A DNA stretch of 64,000 nucleotides from 1-14-2-50-31-20 sp964617555 (GCA_964617555.1 CAZTYP010000070.1:1-64000); one strand, 5' to 3'; positions 1 to 9,280 are shown, numbered from the stretch's first letter. The notes: a model not told the origin generated them from the letters alone. Made by a program: numbers and translations.

Positions 1-960
1 GTTGATGTGATTATAGACGAAGCTCACAACCCCGCAAGCGAACATCCGTTTAAAGGAAATATAGATATTAAAAAACTAAATGCTCTTATCAAAAAAGTTG
101 GAGCTGAAAAAATTCCGTACGTAAGTATTGCGGGCCCGGTAAATATGGCGGGCGGGCAACCTTTCTCGATGAAAAACCTGAAAGAGGTTTCTTCGCTTTG
201 TAAAAAACATAAAATTAAAATGTGGTTCGATGCCACACGTGCAGTGGAAAATGCTTACTTTGTAAAAACTCGCGAACACGGTTACGCAAAAAAAACTATC
301 GCCGAAATATTAAAGGAAATGACCTCTTACTTTGAGGGATTATGGGTAAGTGCAAAAAAAGATTTGATGGTTAACATCGGCGGAATATTCGCAACCCGCA
401 ACAAAAAGATTTTTGACAAAGCACGTAACATGGTTGTAATTTACGAAGGACTGCATACATACGGTGGCTTGGCAGGTCGCGATATGGAAGCAATGGCCGT
501 AGGAATTGAGGAAATGATTAATTACGACAATATCCGTGCCCGCATAGGACAAGTAGAATATTTCGGGAACTTGCTTCAGTCTTACGGGGTTCCTATTGTT
601 AAACCGATAGGGGGGCACGCAATATTCTTGGATGCAAAAAAAATATTAAAACATTTACCGCAAGACCAATTTCCCGCACAAACCCTTGCGGCAGAAATTT
701 ATATTGATTCCGGAGTTAGAGGAATGGAACGCGGAATTGTTTCCGCAGGACGCGACCCTAAAACAGGTAAGCACAGATATCCAAAGCTTGAACTGGTACG
801 CCTTACATTCCCTCGACGAGTATATACACAAGCCCATCTTGATGTTGCGGCAGAATCCATTGCATCGGTTTATGAAAACAGAAAAAATATAACCGGTTTA
901 AAAATGGTTTACGAACCGGAATACTTAAGATTTTTTCAAGGCAGATTTGAAAAATTATAA
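1..960 (+). CDS. tpl: Tyrosine phenol-lyase-like beta-eliminating lyase (5' end missing)
   Basis: PLP-dependent enzyme of the tryptophanase/tyrosine phenol-lyase family, which splits an aromatic amino acid into phenol (or indole), pyruvate and ammonia. The frame is open to base 1, so the N-terminal part lies outside the window; the GTG at 7 is internal. The Schiff-base lysine sits in SAKKD (about nt 352-363). The fragment contains GLAGRDMEAMA, GVRGMERG and PRRVYTQAH, which read like tyrosine phenol-lyase. The arginine of MERG matches the residue that binds the phenol hydroxyl in the Citrobacter enzyme, where tryptophanases carry a hydrophobic residue, and LRFF near the C-terminus fits the same family. 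The DPKTGK stretch is more tryptophanase-like, so the substrate is not certain. It stands alone here, followed by a strong terminator. Confidence 0.82.
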   Translation, partial: VDVIIDEAHNPASEHPFKGNIDIKKLNALIKKVGAEKIPYVSIAGPVNMAGGQPFSMKNLKEVSSLCKKHKIKMWFDATRAVENAYFVKTREHGYAKKTIAEILKEMTSYFEGLWVSAKKDLMVNIGGIFATRNKKIFDKARNMVVIYEGLHTYGGLAGRDMEAMAVGIEEMINYDNIRARIGQVEYFGNLLQSYGVPIVKPIGGHAIFLDAKKILKHLPQDQFPAQTLAAEIYIDSGVRGMERGIVSAGRDPKTGKHRYPKLELVRLTFPRRVYTQAHLDVAAESIASVYENRKNITGLKMVYEPEYLRFFQGRFEKL

Positions 961-991
961 GTTCATATTTATTAAATAATTCTACATTTTT

Positions 992-1036
992 AAACCTCGG
1001 ATATTATTTAATATCACGAGGTTTATTTTATCTTTA
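992..1036 (+). terminator. Rho-independent terminator after the tyrosine phenol-lyase gene
   Basis: A long hairpin pairs AAACCTCG plus an AT-rich extension (from 992) with its complement ending at 1024, with one bulged base, followed by a T-rich stretch TATTTTATCTTT. It lies 32 bases after the lyase stop and 11 bases before the glnD start, so it should separate the two transcription units. Confidence 0.75.
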
Positions 1037-1047
1037 ATTAGAAGCAT

Positions 1048-3606
1048 ATGCACGAACAATTAGAAATAAAAAAACAATTTGCGGAAGAAAAGAAAAAACT
1101 CTTTAATGATACCAAACTGTTGGAAGATTCATTTAAATTCTGCATCCGTTACAGTCTTCTTGTAGAAGAGTATATTTTTAAAGTGCTCGCCTCTAAAAAA
1201 ATGGAATGTGTTCTTGCTGCAGCCGGAAGTTTCAGCAGACGCGAACTTTCCCCCTATTCCGATATAGATTTAATGTTCATTGTTGATAAAATTGATAAAC
1301 ACCGTAAAGGCATTGAGGAAAGTGTTGCTTTGCTTTGGGATATCGGAATAGAAATTTCACATACCGTTCGTGAGTTTTCCGACATAGATAAATTTTTAAA
1401 AAATGATTTAACATCATTTACCCAGTTTTTTGAAACCCGCTTCCTTATTGGAAACAAAGAAACTTATAAAAAATGGAATGAAAAAATCCTTTCGGTACTT
1501 AACGATACTCACAAAGAAAGATTAATAAATCAATATTTTGCGGATATTAAACAACGACATTTGAAATACGGCAATTCCCCGAAAGTGTTGGAACCGAATA
1601 TTAAATCTTCTGCCGGAGGTTTACGAGATTTTCATACAATCGAATGGATTTACCTAATTAAAAACAATACTATTATTTCCAACCAAAAAGAGATAACACA
1701 AACTGAACTTTTTTTGGAAAAAATGAAAAGTGAAAATTTTATTGATAACAGATTTGTAAAACGGTTGTTGGATAGTTATAAGATGATTCTTCTTGTTCGC
1801 AATTTATTACACATCATGCACGAACGGCGTCAGGACAGATTAGAGTTTTCTTCACAAGAAAAAATTGCCGGTATGTTGGGGTATAACGAAAGTAACTGGA
1901 AAGAATTTATGTATAAATATTTTACGGCCACCAATACGGTTTATACATTTTCCAAAACTTTGGTTAAACGATACGAAGAAGAAATATCCAAGCCGGTTTC
2001 CGAGTTTTTATCCATTGAGTTGGACGACGACTTTTATATAAAAGACAATATAATTTATATTAAAACTCCTCGCAATCTTACCCTTTCGGAAATAATGCGT
2101 GTGTTTTATTACAGAGGCTTGCATACTGCCCGTTTTAGTCAAGCACTCCGTTCAATAATTGTCCAAAGTATTATTGATGTTGAAGAAAGCGATGATATCT
2201 TTTCGGCTTCTTCCGTCTTTTTCAGAGAGATATTAAAACTTCCGGCAAACGTGGGCGAAACATTAAGTATAATGAACAGTTTAAGCGTCCTTGGAGCATT
2301 CATGCCGGAATTTAGAGAGCTTATCGGCTTTTTCCAACCGGGTGTTTATCATTGTTATACTGCCGATGAGCATACTTTAATAGCAATTAAAAATCTTGAA
2401 AAATTAAAATATGAAGACTCGCTGCTCGGTAATATCTTTAATAGTATTAAAGAAAAAGATATCCTTTATCTTTCCGTACTCTTACACGATATTGCCAAAC
2501 CGATAAGTATTTCGGGACATGAAATTATCGGTGCGGAAATGGTCGGAACAATTATGAATAATTTCGGTTACAGTTACCATGAAATTGAGCTTGTACAGTT
2601 TTTGGTTAGAAATCATCTTGCAATGGAACAAGTTGCCTTCCGCAGAAATTTGAATGACCCCGAAACATTAGATAATTTTGTTTCAAGATTTTCCAGTATG
2701 ACGGAATTAAAACACCTTTATCTTTTAACATATGCCGACTTATCTGCCGTAAGCCCTATGGTTTGGACCAATTGGAAAAGCGATTTGCTCGAAGAACTTT
2801 ATCGCAAAAGCTATTCCATGCTTAACGATAAATTAACCGGTGAAGAATTGCTTTACGAAAACACACTTGCAATGATTAATAATCCCAAAATAGCCAATAA
2901 CAATGCGGTAAAATCGCATGTGGAATCTATTGGAGATGCCGGATATTTACAACTTTACACTCACGACGAAATCAGCGAACATGTAAAAGAAATTGAAAGC
3001 GGAAACGATATATCCGTTTTCCTTAAACATGACAATGAATTTACAAACATTACGGTTATTACACGAGATTCCGACTCGTTGCTTGCCAAACTTTGCGGTT
3101 CGTTATCCATAAGCGATTTAAATATACACGATGCCAAAATTTTTACGCGTAAGGACGGTATTGTAATAGATAATTTTAATGTAACCGATTTTTATTCCAA
3201 CAAAAAAGTTCACAAGGAAAAATTCGATTTAATTAAAGCCAATATTATTTCATCGTTACAAAACGAATTTCATATTTTGGAAGAGATTAAAAAAATAAAA
3301 TCCCGTTGGTGGCGTTTAGAAAATAAAATCTTTCGAAAAAAAGATAAAATTAAAATCAAATTTGAAGAATACGATAAATACAGTATTATTGATGTTCATG
3401 CACCTGACAAAATCGGGCTGCTTTATCAAATAACAAACAAAATGAATGAATTAGGTTTGGTAATATATTTTGCTAAAATTGCCACAAAATCGGATGATGT
3501 TGTTGATTCGTTTTATGTTCTGGACAGAAACGGCAAAAAAATAATTGATGCCGATAAAGATTTAATTACATTGGAACTTAACCGTGCAATTGAAGAAATT
3601 TTATAA
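1048..3606 (+). CDS. glnD: [Protein-PII] uridylyltransferase / uridylyl-removing enzyme
   Basis: Bifunctional nitrogen sensor that in the known family uridylylates PII signal proteins when glutamine is low and removes UMP when it is high. Domain order is the classical one. The nucleotidyltransferase motif GSFSRRELSPYSDIDL is at residues 60-75 with metal-binding Asp72 and Asp74. The HD phosphohydrolase motif LLHDIAK has His480-Asp481. Two ACT domains lie at about 670-735 and 775-850, the second containing APDKIGLLYQIT. The 852-residue length is slightly shorter than the roughly 890 of enterobacterial GlnD. It starts just after the upstream terminator with no obvious strong ribosome site, and murI follows after 11 bases, so the two are probably co-transcribed. 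No PII (glnB) or glutamine synthetase gene is in the window. Confidence 0.9.
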   Translation: MHEQLEIKKQFAEEKKKLFNDTKLLEDSFKFCIRYSLLVEEYIFKVLASKKMECVLAAAGSFSRRELSPYSDIDLMFIVDKIDKHRKGIEESVALLWDIGIEISHTVREFSDIDKFLKNDLTSFTQFFETRFLIGNKETYKKWNEKILSVLNDTHKERLINQYFADIKQRHLKYGNSPKVLEPNIKSSAGGLRDFHTIEWIYLIKNNTIISNQKEITQTELFLEKMKSENFIDNRFVKRLLDSYKMILLVRNLLHIMHERRQDRLEFSSQEKIAGMLGYNESNWKEFMYKYFTATNTVYTFSKTLVKRYEEEISKPVSEFLSIELDDDFYIKDNIIYIKTPRNLTLSEIMRVFYYRGLHTARFSQALRSIIVQSIIDVEESDDIFSASSVFFREILKLPANVGETLSIMNSLSVLGAFMPEFRELIGFFQPGVYHCYTADEHTLIAIKNLEKLKYEDSLLGNIFNSIKEKDILYLSVLLHDIAKPISISGHEIIGAEMVGTIMNNFGYSYHEIELVQFLVRNHLAMEQVAFRRNLNDPETLDNFVSRFSSMTELKHLYLLTYADLSAVSPMVWTNWKSDLLEELYRKSYSMLNDKLTGEELLYENTLAMINNPKIANNNAVKSHVESIGDAGYLQLYTHDEISEHVKEIESGNDISVFLKHDNEFTNITVITRDSDSLLAKLCGSLSISDLNIHDAKIFTRKDGIVIDNFNVTDFYSNKKVHKEKFDLIKANIISSLQNEFHILEEIKKIKSRWWRLENKIFRKKDKIKIKFEEYDKYSIIDVHAPDKIGLLYQITNKMNELGLVIYFAKIATKSDDVVDSFYVLDRNGKKIIDADKDLITLELNRAIEEIL

Positions 3607-3617
3607 CAGAGGTAAAT

Positions 3618-4448
3618 TTGCAATTTTTTAACAAAACAGCACCCATAGGTATTTTTGATTCAGGTATTGGCGGATTAACCGTTGTCAAGCGAATAATCTC
3701 AATGTTTCCAAACGAAAATATAGTTTATTTTGGCGATACCGCTCGTGTACCGTACGGTACAAAATCCAATTCTACCGTAATTGAATATGCAATACAAGAC
3801 ACACGGTTCCTGATAAATAAAAATGTAAAACTAATAATTGTAGCGTGTAACACCGCCTCTTCCGTTGCTTTGCAACAATTAAAAACAAATTTCAACATTC
3901 CCGTAATAGGAATGATTAACCCCGGAGCCAAGCTGGCCTTAAAGAAAACAAAAAACAAACGTATCGGAGTTATCGGGACAAATGCTACCATTAATAATAA
4001 AGCATATTCCAACGAATTAAAAAAGTTGGATAACAGTCTCTCCGTTTTCGAAAAAGCATGCCCCCTTTTTGTTCCTTTGGCAGAAGAGGGCTGGCTTAAT
4101 CATAAAGCTACAAAACTGATTGCAGAAGAATATTTGAGCGAGTTAATTGAAAAAGAGATTGACACTTTAATACTCGGTTGTACGCATTATCCTCTTCTTG
4201 CAGAAATTATTCAGGAAGTAGTGGGGAACAATGTAACTTTAATAGATTCCGGCTATGCTGCTTCGCTTGAAGTTGAAAATTATTTAGAGGGAAGAGGTAT
4301 TCGAAACGATTCTAACCAATACGGCACGCATCATTACTATGTTAGTGATCTGCCAAATCGTTTTAAGCCGATGGCAGAGCGATTTTTAGGAAACACTGTA
4401 AATAGGATAGAGAAAGTGGATGTGGATTTTTTAACCAAAACGGATTAA
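3618..4448 (+). CDS. murI: Glutamate racemase
   Basis: Makes D-glutamate for peptidoglycan by cofactor-independent racemisation with two cysteines. Both catalytic cysteines are visible: Cys77 in VACNTAS and Cys188 in LGCTHYPLL. Other family signatures are GIFDSGIGGLTV (residues 11-22) and FGDTARVPYG (39-48). The start is TTG at 3618, chosen because an AGAGG ribosome site ends 6 bases before it and the protein then begins at the expected place. The 276-residue length is normal. It directly follows glnD and converges on the Nudix gene, with only 15 bases between the two stops. Confidence 0.93.
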   Translation: MQFFNKTAPIGIFDSGIGGLTVVKRIISMFPNENIVYFGDTARVPYGTKSNSTVIEYAIQDTRFLINKNVKLIIVACNTASSVALQQLKTNFNIPVIGMINPGAKLALKKTKNKRIGVIGTNATINNKAYSNELKKLDNSLSVFEKACPLFVPLAEEGWLNHKATKLIAEEYLSELIEKEIDTLILGCTHYPLLAEIIQEVVGNNVTLIDSGYAASLEVENYLEGRGIRNDSNQYGTHHYYVSDLPNRFKPMAERFLGNTVNRIEKVDVDFLTKTD

Positions 4449-4463
4449 TAATCCGCGGAAAAT

Positions 4464-5003
4464 TTATTGTTTATTTAAATAAAAACTTTTATAATGATAA
4501 AGAGCAGCAATTGTTTTTGAATCTATTAAATCACCGTTTTTAATTAACACATCTATTTCGTCAATGCTATACTCAAAAACTTCCATTCCGTATTCACCTT
4601 CTTCTCTATTATGTTCGCCGGCGGTTAATTCTTCTGCCAAAAAAAGATAAAGAATTTCGTCACAAAATCCCGGAGTAGTGGCAATTTTTCCGAGAGGAGT
4701 TATTTTGTCGGCTCTGTAACCGGTTTCTTCGGTAAGTTCCCGCACGGCACAAACGCGCGGGTCTTCGTTAATTTCCAATTTTCCGGCAGGTGCTTCCAAC
4801 AAAACTTTTTGCAACGGATAGCGAAATTGCTTAACAAGAATAATTTTCCCTTCTTTATTAACAGGCAATACTACAGCCCCGCCGTTGTGGTGAACAACTT
4901 CGCGTCTTCCGTCGTTTCCGCTATCGTATTTTAATAAATCCAGTTTAACGTCGAAAACCATCCCGCTGAAAATTTTCTCGCTTTTTACTACTTTGTAATT
5001 CAT
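4464..5003 (-). CDS. Nudix hydrolase, ADP-ribose pyrophosphatase type
   Basis: Hydrolyses nucleoside diphosphate derivatives; the sequence style (VKQFRYPLQ, LEAPAGK before the Nudix box) is that of ADP-ribose/ADP-sugar pyrophosphatases. The Nudix box is complete: GKLEINE, seven spacer residues, then RELTEETGY, giving the metal-binding glutamates. At 179 residues it has normal length. The ATG start is preceded by AAAAGGAA on the minus strand. It is the last gene of a minus-strand run with the DUF1232 protein (9 bases upstream) and the S9 peptidase. Substrate assignment rests on family resemblance only. Confidence 0.85.
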   Translation of the reverse strand: MNYKVVKSEKIFSGMVFDVKLDLLKYDSGNDGRREVVHHNGGAVVLPVNKEGKIILVKQFRYPLQKVLLEAPAGKLEINEDPRVCAVRELTEETGYRADKITPLGKIATTPGFCDEILYLFLAEELTAGEHNREEGEYGMEVFEYSIDEIDVLIKNGDLIDSKTIAALYHYKSFYLNKQ

Positions 5004-5012
5004 AATTTCCTT

Positions 5013-5369
5013 TTAATTATCGTAATAAGGAATTAACTCGCTTCCCAAAAATTTGAGTGTTGCGGCAATAACTCCAAGATCGTCCATATATCCGAAAAGA
5101 GGGGCTAAATCGGGTATTGCATCTAAGGGAACAATAAAATAGAGCAGTGCAGCGGCAACAATGGCTTTGCGATGCCAACTAACGTTATTATCAACAAGAT
5201 AGCGGTATAACGCCATTAAATCTTTTGCAAATGAAATTTTAGCACCAACCTTTTCCAACTTAACCCATAATTTACCTTCAATCTCTTCGGTTGCATTTTT
5301 TACATCTTCTTCCGAAGAAATTTCAACATTGGCATCTTCAACTTTGTACTCGTTAAAACCGTCTTTCAT
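5013..5369 (-). CDS. DUF1232 (YkvA-like) small membrane protein
   Basis: A 118-residue protein with an acidic, probably cytoplasmic N-terminal half (about residues 1-50) and a C-terminal hydrophobic DUF1232 segment containing VAAALLYFIVPLDAIPD followed by MDDLGV. The PLDxIPD core and the downstream DDL are the hallmark of this family, whose biochemical role is unknown. The start has an AGAGG site 8 bases upstream on the minus strand. It lies 5 bases after the S9 peptidase stop and 9 bases before the Nudix gene, so it is probably translated from the same message. Confidence 0.8.
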   Translation of the reverse strand: MKDGFNEYKVEDANVEISSEEDVKNATEEIEGKLWVKLEKVGAKISFAKDLMALYRYLVDNNVSWHRKAIVAAALLYFIVPLDAIPDLAPLFGYMDDLGVIAATLKFLGSELIPYYDN

Positions 5370-5374
5370 TTTAT

Positions 5375-7387
5375 TTACCTCTTATGTTCTTTATACCAAT
5401 CAAAAATTGTCCGCCACCAAAATTTAGCATTTTGCGGCTTTAATACAAAATGAGTTTCTTTCGGAAAATAAACAAATTTAGATTCAACATTCATACGTTG
5501 CAATGCCGTAAAAAGTTCCATTGCTTGGCCTTCGGGAACTCTGAAATCCATTCCTCCGTGAAAAATTAACATTGGGGTTTTAAAGTTTTTTACAAATTCG
5601 CTCGGAGACCATTTTTTATACAGTTCCGGGTTTTCCCACGGCGTACCGTTAAACTCCCACTCCGGAAACCAGAGTTCTTCGGTTGTACCGTACATACTAA
5701 CCAAGTCATAAACCCCATCATGACTGACGAGGGCGTTAAATCTTGTTGTATGCCCCTCAATCCAATTTATCATATATCCGCCGTAGGAAGCTCCGGCAGC
5801 AAAAGTATTGTTTCTATCAATAAAGTTAAAATTGGAAACTGCAAAATCGTAAGCATTCATAAGATCGCTAAACGGTTTACCTCCCCAATCTTTCGAAACC
5901 GCATCAGTAAAATCTTGCCCGTAGCCAACCGAGCCGCGGGGATTGGTTGCCACAACCACATATCCCTCGGAAGCAAACATCTGTAAATTCCAACGATAAT
6001 GGAAATCGTCTGTCCAATGCCCTTGTGGTCCGCCGTGAATAAGAAATATCATCGGGTATTTTTTCTTTGCATCAAAAAAGGGCGGTTTAACAAGAATAGA
6101 TTGTATCGGAGTTCCGTCTTCCCCTTTGCTCCAAAATGTTTCCACATCGTTCATTTTCAATTTTGCAAGCAATGCCGCATTTATTGATGTAAGTTGTTTA
6201 ATGTTCTCTCCGTTTCTATCGGCTTTGAATATTTCGTAGGGTTGAGTAGATTTTTGTGCTTTGAAAAACAATTTATTATTTATAACATTCAAACCGCTTA
6301 CATTCATTTTTTTTATTAAAATTCTGTTTTCTCCGGTTTCGATATTAATATTATAAACTGAATTATAAATTTTGTTTGCGGCAGTGTAAAAAATAGATTT
6401 GGAATCTTCCGCCCAAACAATTTGCCCGATGGAAATATCTAAATTTTCCGAAATATTTTTCAACGTTTTTGTTTTTCTGTTATAAAGTATAAGTCTTTGT
6501 TTATCGGCTTCAAATCCCGCACGTGCCATTGAACGGAATGCTATATATTTGCCGTCTGGAGAATATACCGGTTGATTATCATTCCCCTTGCTTGTTGAAA
6601 TTTTTTCGGCTTTGGCGTTCCCGTCCAACGGTAATATAAAAACATCGTTGTTAGTACTTGTTGCAAGAACTTTATCTTTGTTTGTAGTATAGACAACCTC
6701 TTTGCCGTCGGTTGAGAAGCCGTAATCGTTAGTACTGCCGAGGTCAACGGGTGGAATATCAGATTTGCTCTTGGGTGTTAAATCGGTTACTTTTTTGGAT
6801 TGTAAATCCATTAAAAACAGATGCCCGCGTTTTTCTCCGCGCCAATGGTCCCAATGTCTGTACATTAATTCGGTAAAAACTTTTACATCGGCTTTTTGCT
6901 CTGCCGCTTTATTGCTCTTTGCTTTGTTGCATTCTTGGGTTAAGCAATGGGGATAAACTTGAGAAACAAATAAAATCTTCTTTCCGTCTGTCGACCATCT
7001 GATGCCTGAAGCTCCGGTATACATATTGGTTAATTGTTCCTTGTTGCTCCCGTCAAGATTACATATCCAAATTTGCCCTTTGAATTGATAGGAAAGTTTT
7101 TTCCCGTTCGGAGTAAAAACAGGATTACTTTCACTTTCTTTTGAATTTAAAATCGGGCGAAGATTTTTACCGTCGGTATCAATAAGATAAATATCGGTTT
7201 GTCCGCTGTTTTTATCCATGGAATATTCGGTTACGGAAAAGGCTATCGTTTTACCGTCGGGCGATATACTCATGCTTCCGATTCTTTTCATAGCCCATAA
7301 ATCATCTACGGTAATCGCTCGCTTCTGTTGTGCAAAAACCGAGAGGGTAAAAATCGAGATAAAAAATATTGTTGTAACTTTTTTCAT
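5375..7387 (-). CDS. Exported S9 family (prolyl oligopeptidase-type) serine peptidase
   Basis: Secreted or periplasmic peptidase of the acylaminoacyl/dipeptidyl peptidase group. Residues 1-19 form a signal peptide ending FAQ. The first part (about 30-400) carries repeated TolB/PD40-type propeller blades (SPDGKTIAFS, TPNGKKLSY, SPDGKYIAFR). The C-terminal alpha/beta-hydrolase domain begins near residue 430 and has the full triad: Ser534 in GASYGGY, Asp614 in GGMDFRVP, His646 in ETHFVL. Length (670) is normal for bacterial S9C members. The pattern suggests cleavage of short oligopeptides taken up during heterotrophic growth. It heads the minus-strand run that continues to DUF1232 and Nudix; a candidate promoter lies at 7424-7454. 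Confidence 0.92.
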   Translation of the reverse strand: MKKVTTIFFISIFTLSVFAQQKRAITVDDLWAMKRIGSMSISPDGKTIAFSVTEYSMDKNSGQTDIYLIDTDGKNLRPILNSKESESNPVFTPNGKKLSYQFKGQIWICNLDGSNKEQLTNMYTGASGIRWSTDGKKILFVSQVYPHCLTQECNKAKSNKAAEQKADVKVFTELMYRHWDHWRGEKRGHLFLMDLQSKKVTDLTPKSKSDIPPVDLGSTNDYGFSTDGKEVVYTTNKDKVLATSTNNDVFILPLDGNAKAEKISTSKGNDNQPVYSPDGKYIAFRSMARAGFEADKQRLILYNRKTKTLKNISENLDISIGQIVWAEDSKSIFYTAANKIYNSVYNINIETGENRILIKKMNVSGLNVINNKLFFKAQKSTQPYEIFKADRNGENIKQLTSINAALLAKLKMNDVETFWSKGEDGTPIQSILVKPPFFDAKKKYPMIFLIHGGPQGHWTDDFHYRWNLQMFASEGYVVVATNPRGSVGYGQDFTDAVSKDWGGKPFSDLMNAYDFAVSNFNFIDRNNTFAAGASYGGYMINWIEGHTTRFNALVSHDGVYDLVSMYGTTEELWFPEWEFNGTPWENPELYKKWSPSEFVKNFKTPMLIFHGGMDFRVPEGQAMELFTALQRMNVESKFVYFPKETHFVLKPQNAKFWWRTIFDWYKEHKR

Positions 7388-7423
7388 TGGAAATCCTTAA
7401 ATCTGTTTTCATAATCTTTGCTA

Positions 7424-7454
7424 CAAAGATAGTTATTTGAAACTAAACAATAAA
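7424..7454 (-). promoter_or_regulatory. Candidate Bacteroidota-type promoter for the S9 peptidase operon
   Basis: On the minus strand TTTA (7454-7451), a 19-base spacer, then TATCTTTG (7431-7424) fits the TTTG-N19-TAnnTTTG layout of Bacteroidota sigma-A promoters with one mismatch in the -33 box. It lies 37 bases upstream of the peptidase start. The assignment is by pattern only. Confidence 0.45.
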
Positions 7455-7604
7455 CGCCGTTGAATTATCAATTGTTCTGCTCGGCATAACAGATTTATTA
7501 TTACAAACCCAAAAGCTATCGTTTAATATAGATAACCGTTAAAGGGAACATTATTCCCATAAAAAATCATTATCTTTTATTTATAAATAACAAGGGGTGA
7601 GAAA

Positions 7605-8012
7605 ATGAAAAACAGAAGAGACTTTTTAAAAACGTCTTTAGTAATTTCAGCTGGGGTTGTTACGGCAAATGCTCCTTCGCTTGCTGCTGTCGGCGGTTAT
7701 CCGAACGGCATTATTTATACAAAAGATAATCCGGGCAAATGGGATAAGAAAATAAACTCGCACTTACCCGTGGTTTCAATAAAGGGAGATACCGTAACAA
7801 TTGAAACAAAACACGGGATGTCCGGGAATCATTATATTGTTAGGCATACCGTTGTTTCCGATACCGGAAAAGTGTTGGGAGAAAAAACGTTTTACCCGAC
7901 CGACAAAAAGGCGATTTCGGTTTTTATCGTTAAAGGGAAACATACAAAATTATATGCCACAAGTTTTTGTAACAAACATGACTTATGGGTTTCCGAATTC
8001 GACAAGAAATAG
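7605..8012 (+). CDS. Tat-exported superoxide reductase-like protein (neelaredoxin/desulfoferrodoxin family)
   Basis: Family members hold a mononuclear His4-Cys iron centre and reduce superoxide to hydrogen peroxide without releasing oxygen. All five ligands are present: His53 (SHLP), His70 (KHGM), His76 (NHYI), Cys122 and His125 (FCNKH). The N-terminal desulforedoxin domain of long desulfoferrodoxins is absent, so this is the one-iron class. The N-terminus RRDFLKTS followed by a hydrophobic stretch to about residue 28 is a twin-arginine signal, placing the folded iron protein outside the cytoplasm, whereas most characterised superoxide reductases are cytoplasmic. The ATG is preceded by AAGGGGTGAG. 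It is a single gene converging on lysA, with a 2-base gap. Confidence 0.83.
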   Translation: MKNRRDFLKTSLVISAGVVTANAPSLAAVGGYPNGIIYTKDNPGKWDKKINSHLPVVSIKGDTVTIETKHGMSGNHYIVRHTVVSDTGKVLGEKTFYPTDKKAISVFIVKGKHTKLYATSFCNKHDLWVSEFDKK

Positions 8013-8014
8013 TT

Positions 8015-9280
8015 TTACAGATATTTTTCTTCGTCGTAAATCAGATGTTCAAACGTTTCACGGCTTCTTATTGTTTTATACTCTTTTCCATCAACTAAAA
8101 TTTCCGCAGGTCTGCGTCTGCCGTTATAGTTGGAAGACATTACCATTCCATAAGCACCGGCAGACATTATTGCAAGAGTATCCCCGCGAGATACCATTGT
8201 AATTTCTCTTTCCTTGGCAATATAATCTCCCGTTTCACAAACCGGACCCACAATATCCGCCACAAAATCAACATTATCAATCTTTTCAACAGGTTGTACA
8301 TGATGGTATGATTTATAAAGAGAAGGACGAAGTAAATCTGTCATTGCAGCATTAATAACAACAAAATTTTTACCGAGAGAATTAGATTTTGTATAAAGGA
8401 CATCCGCAAGCAATGTACCCCCGTTTGCAGTTAGAAATCTTCCCGGTTCAAAAAGTATTTCGGCATCAAGTTGCATAAATACGGGAATAAGTTTTTCGGC
8501 AAACTCTTTTACTGAAAAAGGATTTTCGTTGTTATATATAACACCTATTCCTCCTCCAATATCAAAATGCTTCAAGTTAATTCCTGCGGTTTTAATTTTT
8601 TTATATAATTCCGCCATTCTTATTGTGGCTTCTACAAAAGGGTCCACCGTAGTTATTTGCGAACCGATGTGCATATCAATTCCGGTCAATTCAACATTAT
8701 CTAACTTTGAACACTCCATAAACATATCATAGGCATAAACGGAATCGATTCCGAATTTGTTTTCAGCAAGGCCCGTAGATATATACGGATGAGTCTGTGC
8801 ATCAACATCGGGATTTACGCGTATTGCAACCGGGGCAATAAGATTAAGCTCTTTGGCAATTTTATTGATTACATAAATCTCTTCAAGAGATTCGGCTTTT
8901 ATTACCATTACACCGTTTTCCAATCCGAGACGAATTTCTTCATCTGTTTTACCAACACCGGTTAATAACATATCTTTCGGATTTACTCCCGCTTTTACTG
9001 CACGATAAAATTCGCCCGCAGAATTAACATCTATTCCGCTCCCTAAATCGTAAAAAGTTTTAATTACATTTAAATTAAAATTTGATTTGGATGCAAAATA
9101 AATTCGATGTTTTACAGCGGAAAATGCCGCATCCAATTCTTTATATCTATCCGTAAAAAAGTTTTTGCTGTAAACATAAAGAGGAGTTCCGTATTCTTTT
9201 GCAAGTTCCTTTAAAGAAACATTTTCGCAAAAGAGTTCATTGTTTTTGTATTTAAAATATTCGGAATTAAAATAATTCAT
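8015..9280 (-). CDS. lysA: Diaminopimelate decarboxylase
   Basis: Last step of lysine biosynthesis: PLP-dependent decarboxylation of meso-diaminopimelate to L-lysine. It has the fold III decarboxylase motifs: PLP lysine Lys65 in FASKSN, HIGSQI, the glycine-rich phosphate loop GGGIGV, EPGRFL, and the CETGD active-site segment contributed across the dimer. At 421 residues the length is typical. No other lysine-pathway gene is near and no lysine riboswitch is recognisable in the upstream gap. The start is weakly supported by a ribosome site, but the protein begins at the expected position. Confidence 0.93.
   Translation of the reverse strand: MNYFNSEYFKYKNNELFCENVSLKELAKEYGTPLYVYSKNFFTDRYKELDAAFSAVKHRIYFASKSNFNLNVIKTFYDLGSGIDVNSAGEFYRAVKAGVNPKDMLLTGVGKTDEEIRLGLENGVMVIKAESLEEIYVINKIAKELNLIAPVAIRVNPDVDAQTHPYISTGLAENKFGIDSVYAYDMFMECSKLDNVELTGIDMHIGSQITTVDPFVEATIRMAELYKKIKTAGINLKHFDIGGGIGVIYNNENPFSVKEFAEKLIPVFMQLDAEILFEPGRFLTANGGTLLADVLYTKSNSLGKNFVVINAAMTDLLRPSLYKSYHHVQPVEKIDNVDFVADIVGPVCETGDYIAKEREITMVSRGDTLAIMSAGAYGMVMSSNYNGRRRPAEILVDGKEYKTIRSRETFEHLIYDEEKYL

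Noticed and set aside
4441..4455. Palindrome CGGATTAATAATCCG at the murI/Nudix convergent junction
   Set aside because: It could be a shared terminator, but it overlaps the murI stop and has no clear T-tail on either strand.
7544..7558. Perfect inverted repeat GGGAA-CATTA-TTCCC upstream of the superoxide reductase gene
   Set aside because: Could be an operator, but a single 5-base-arm palindrome in AT-rich DNA is weak evidence and I know of no matching regulator site; no second copy was seen in the window.
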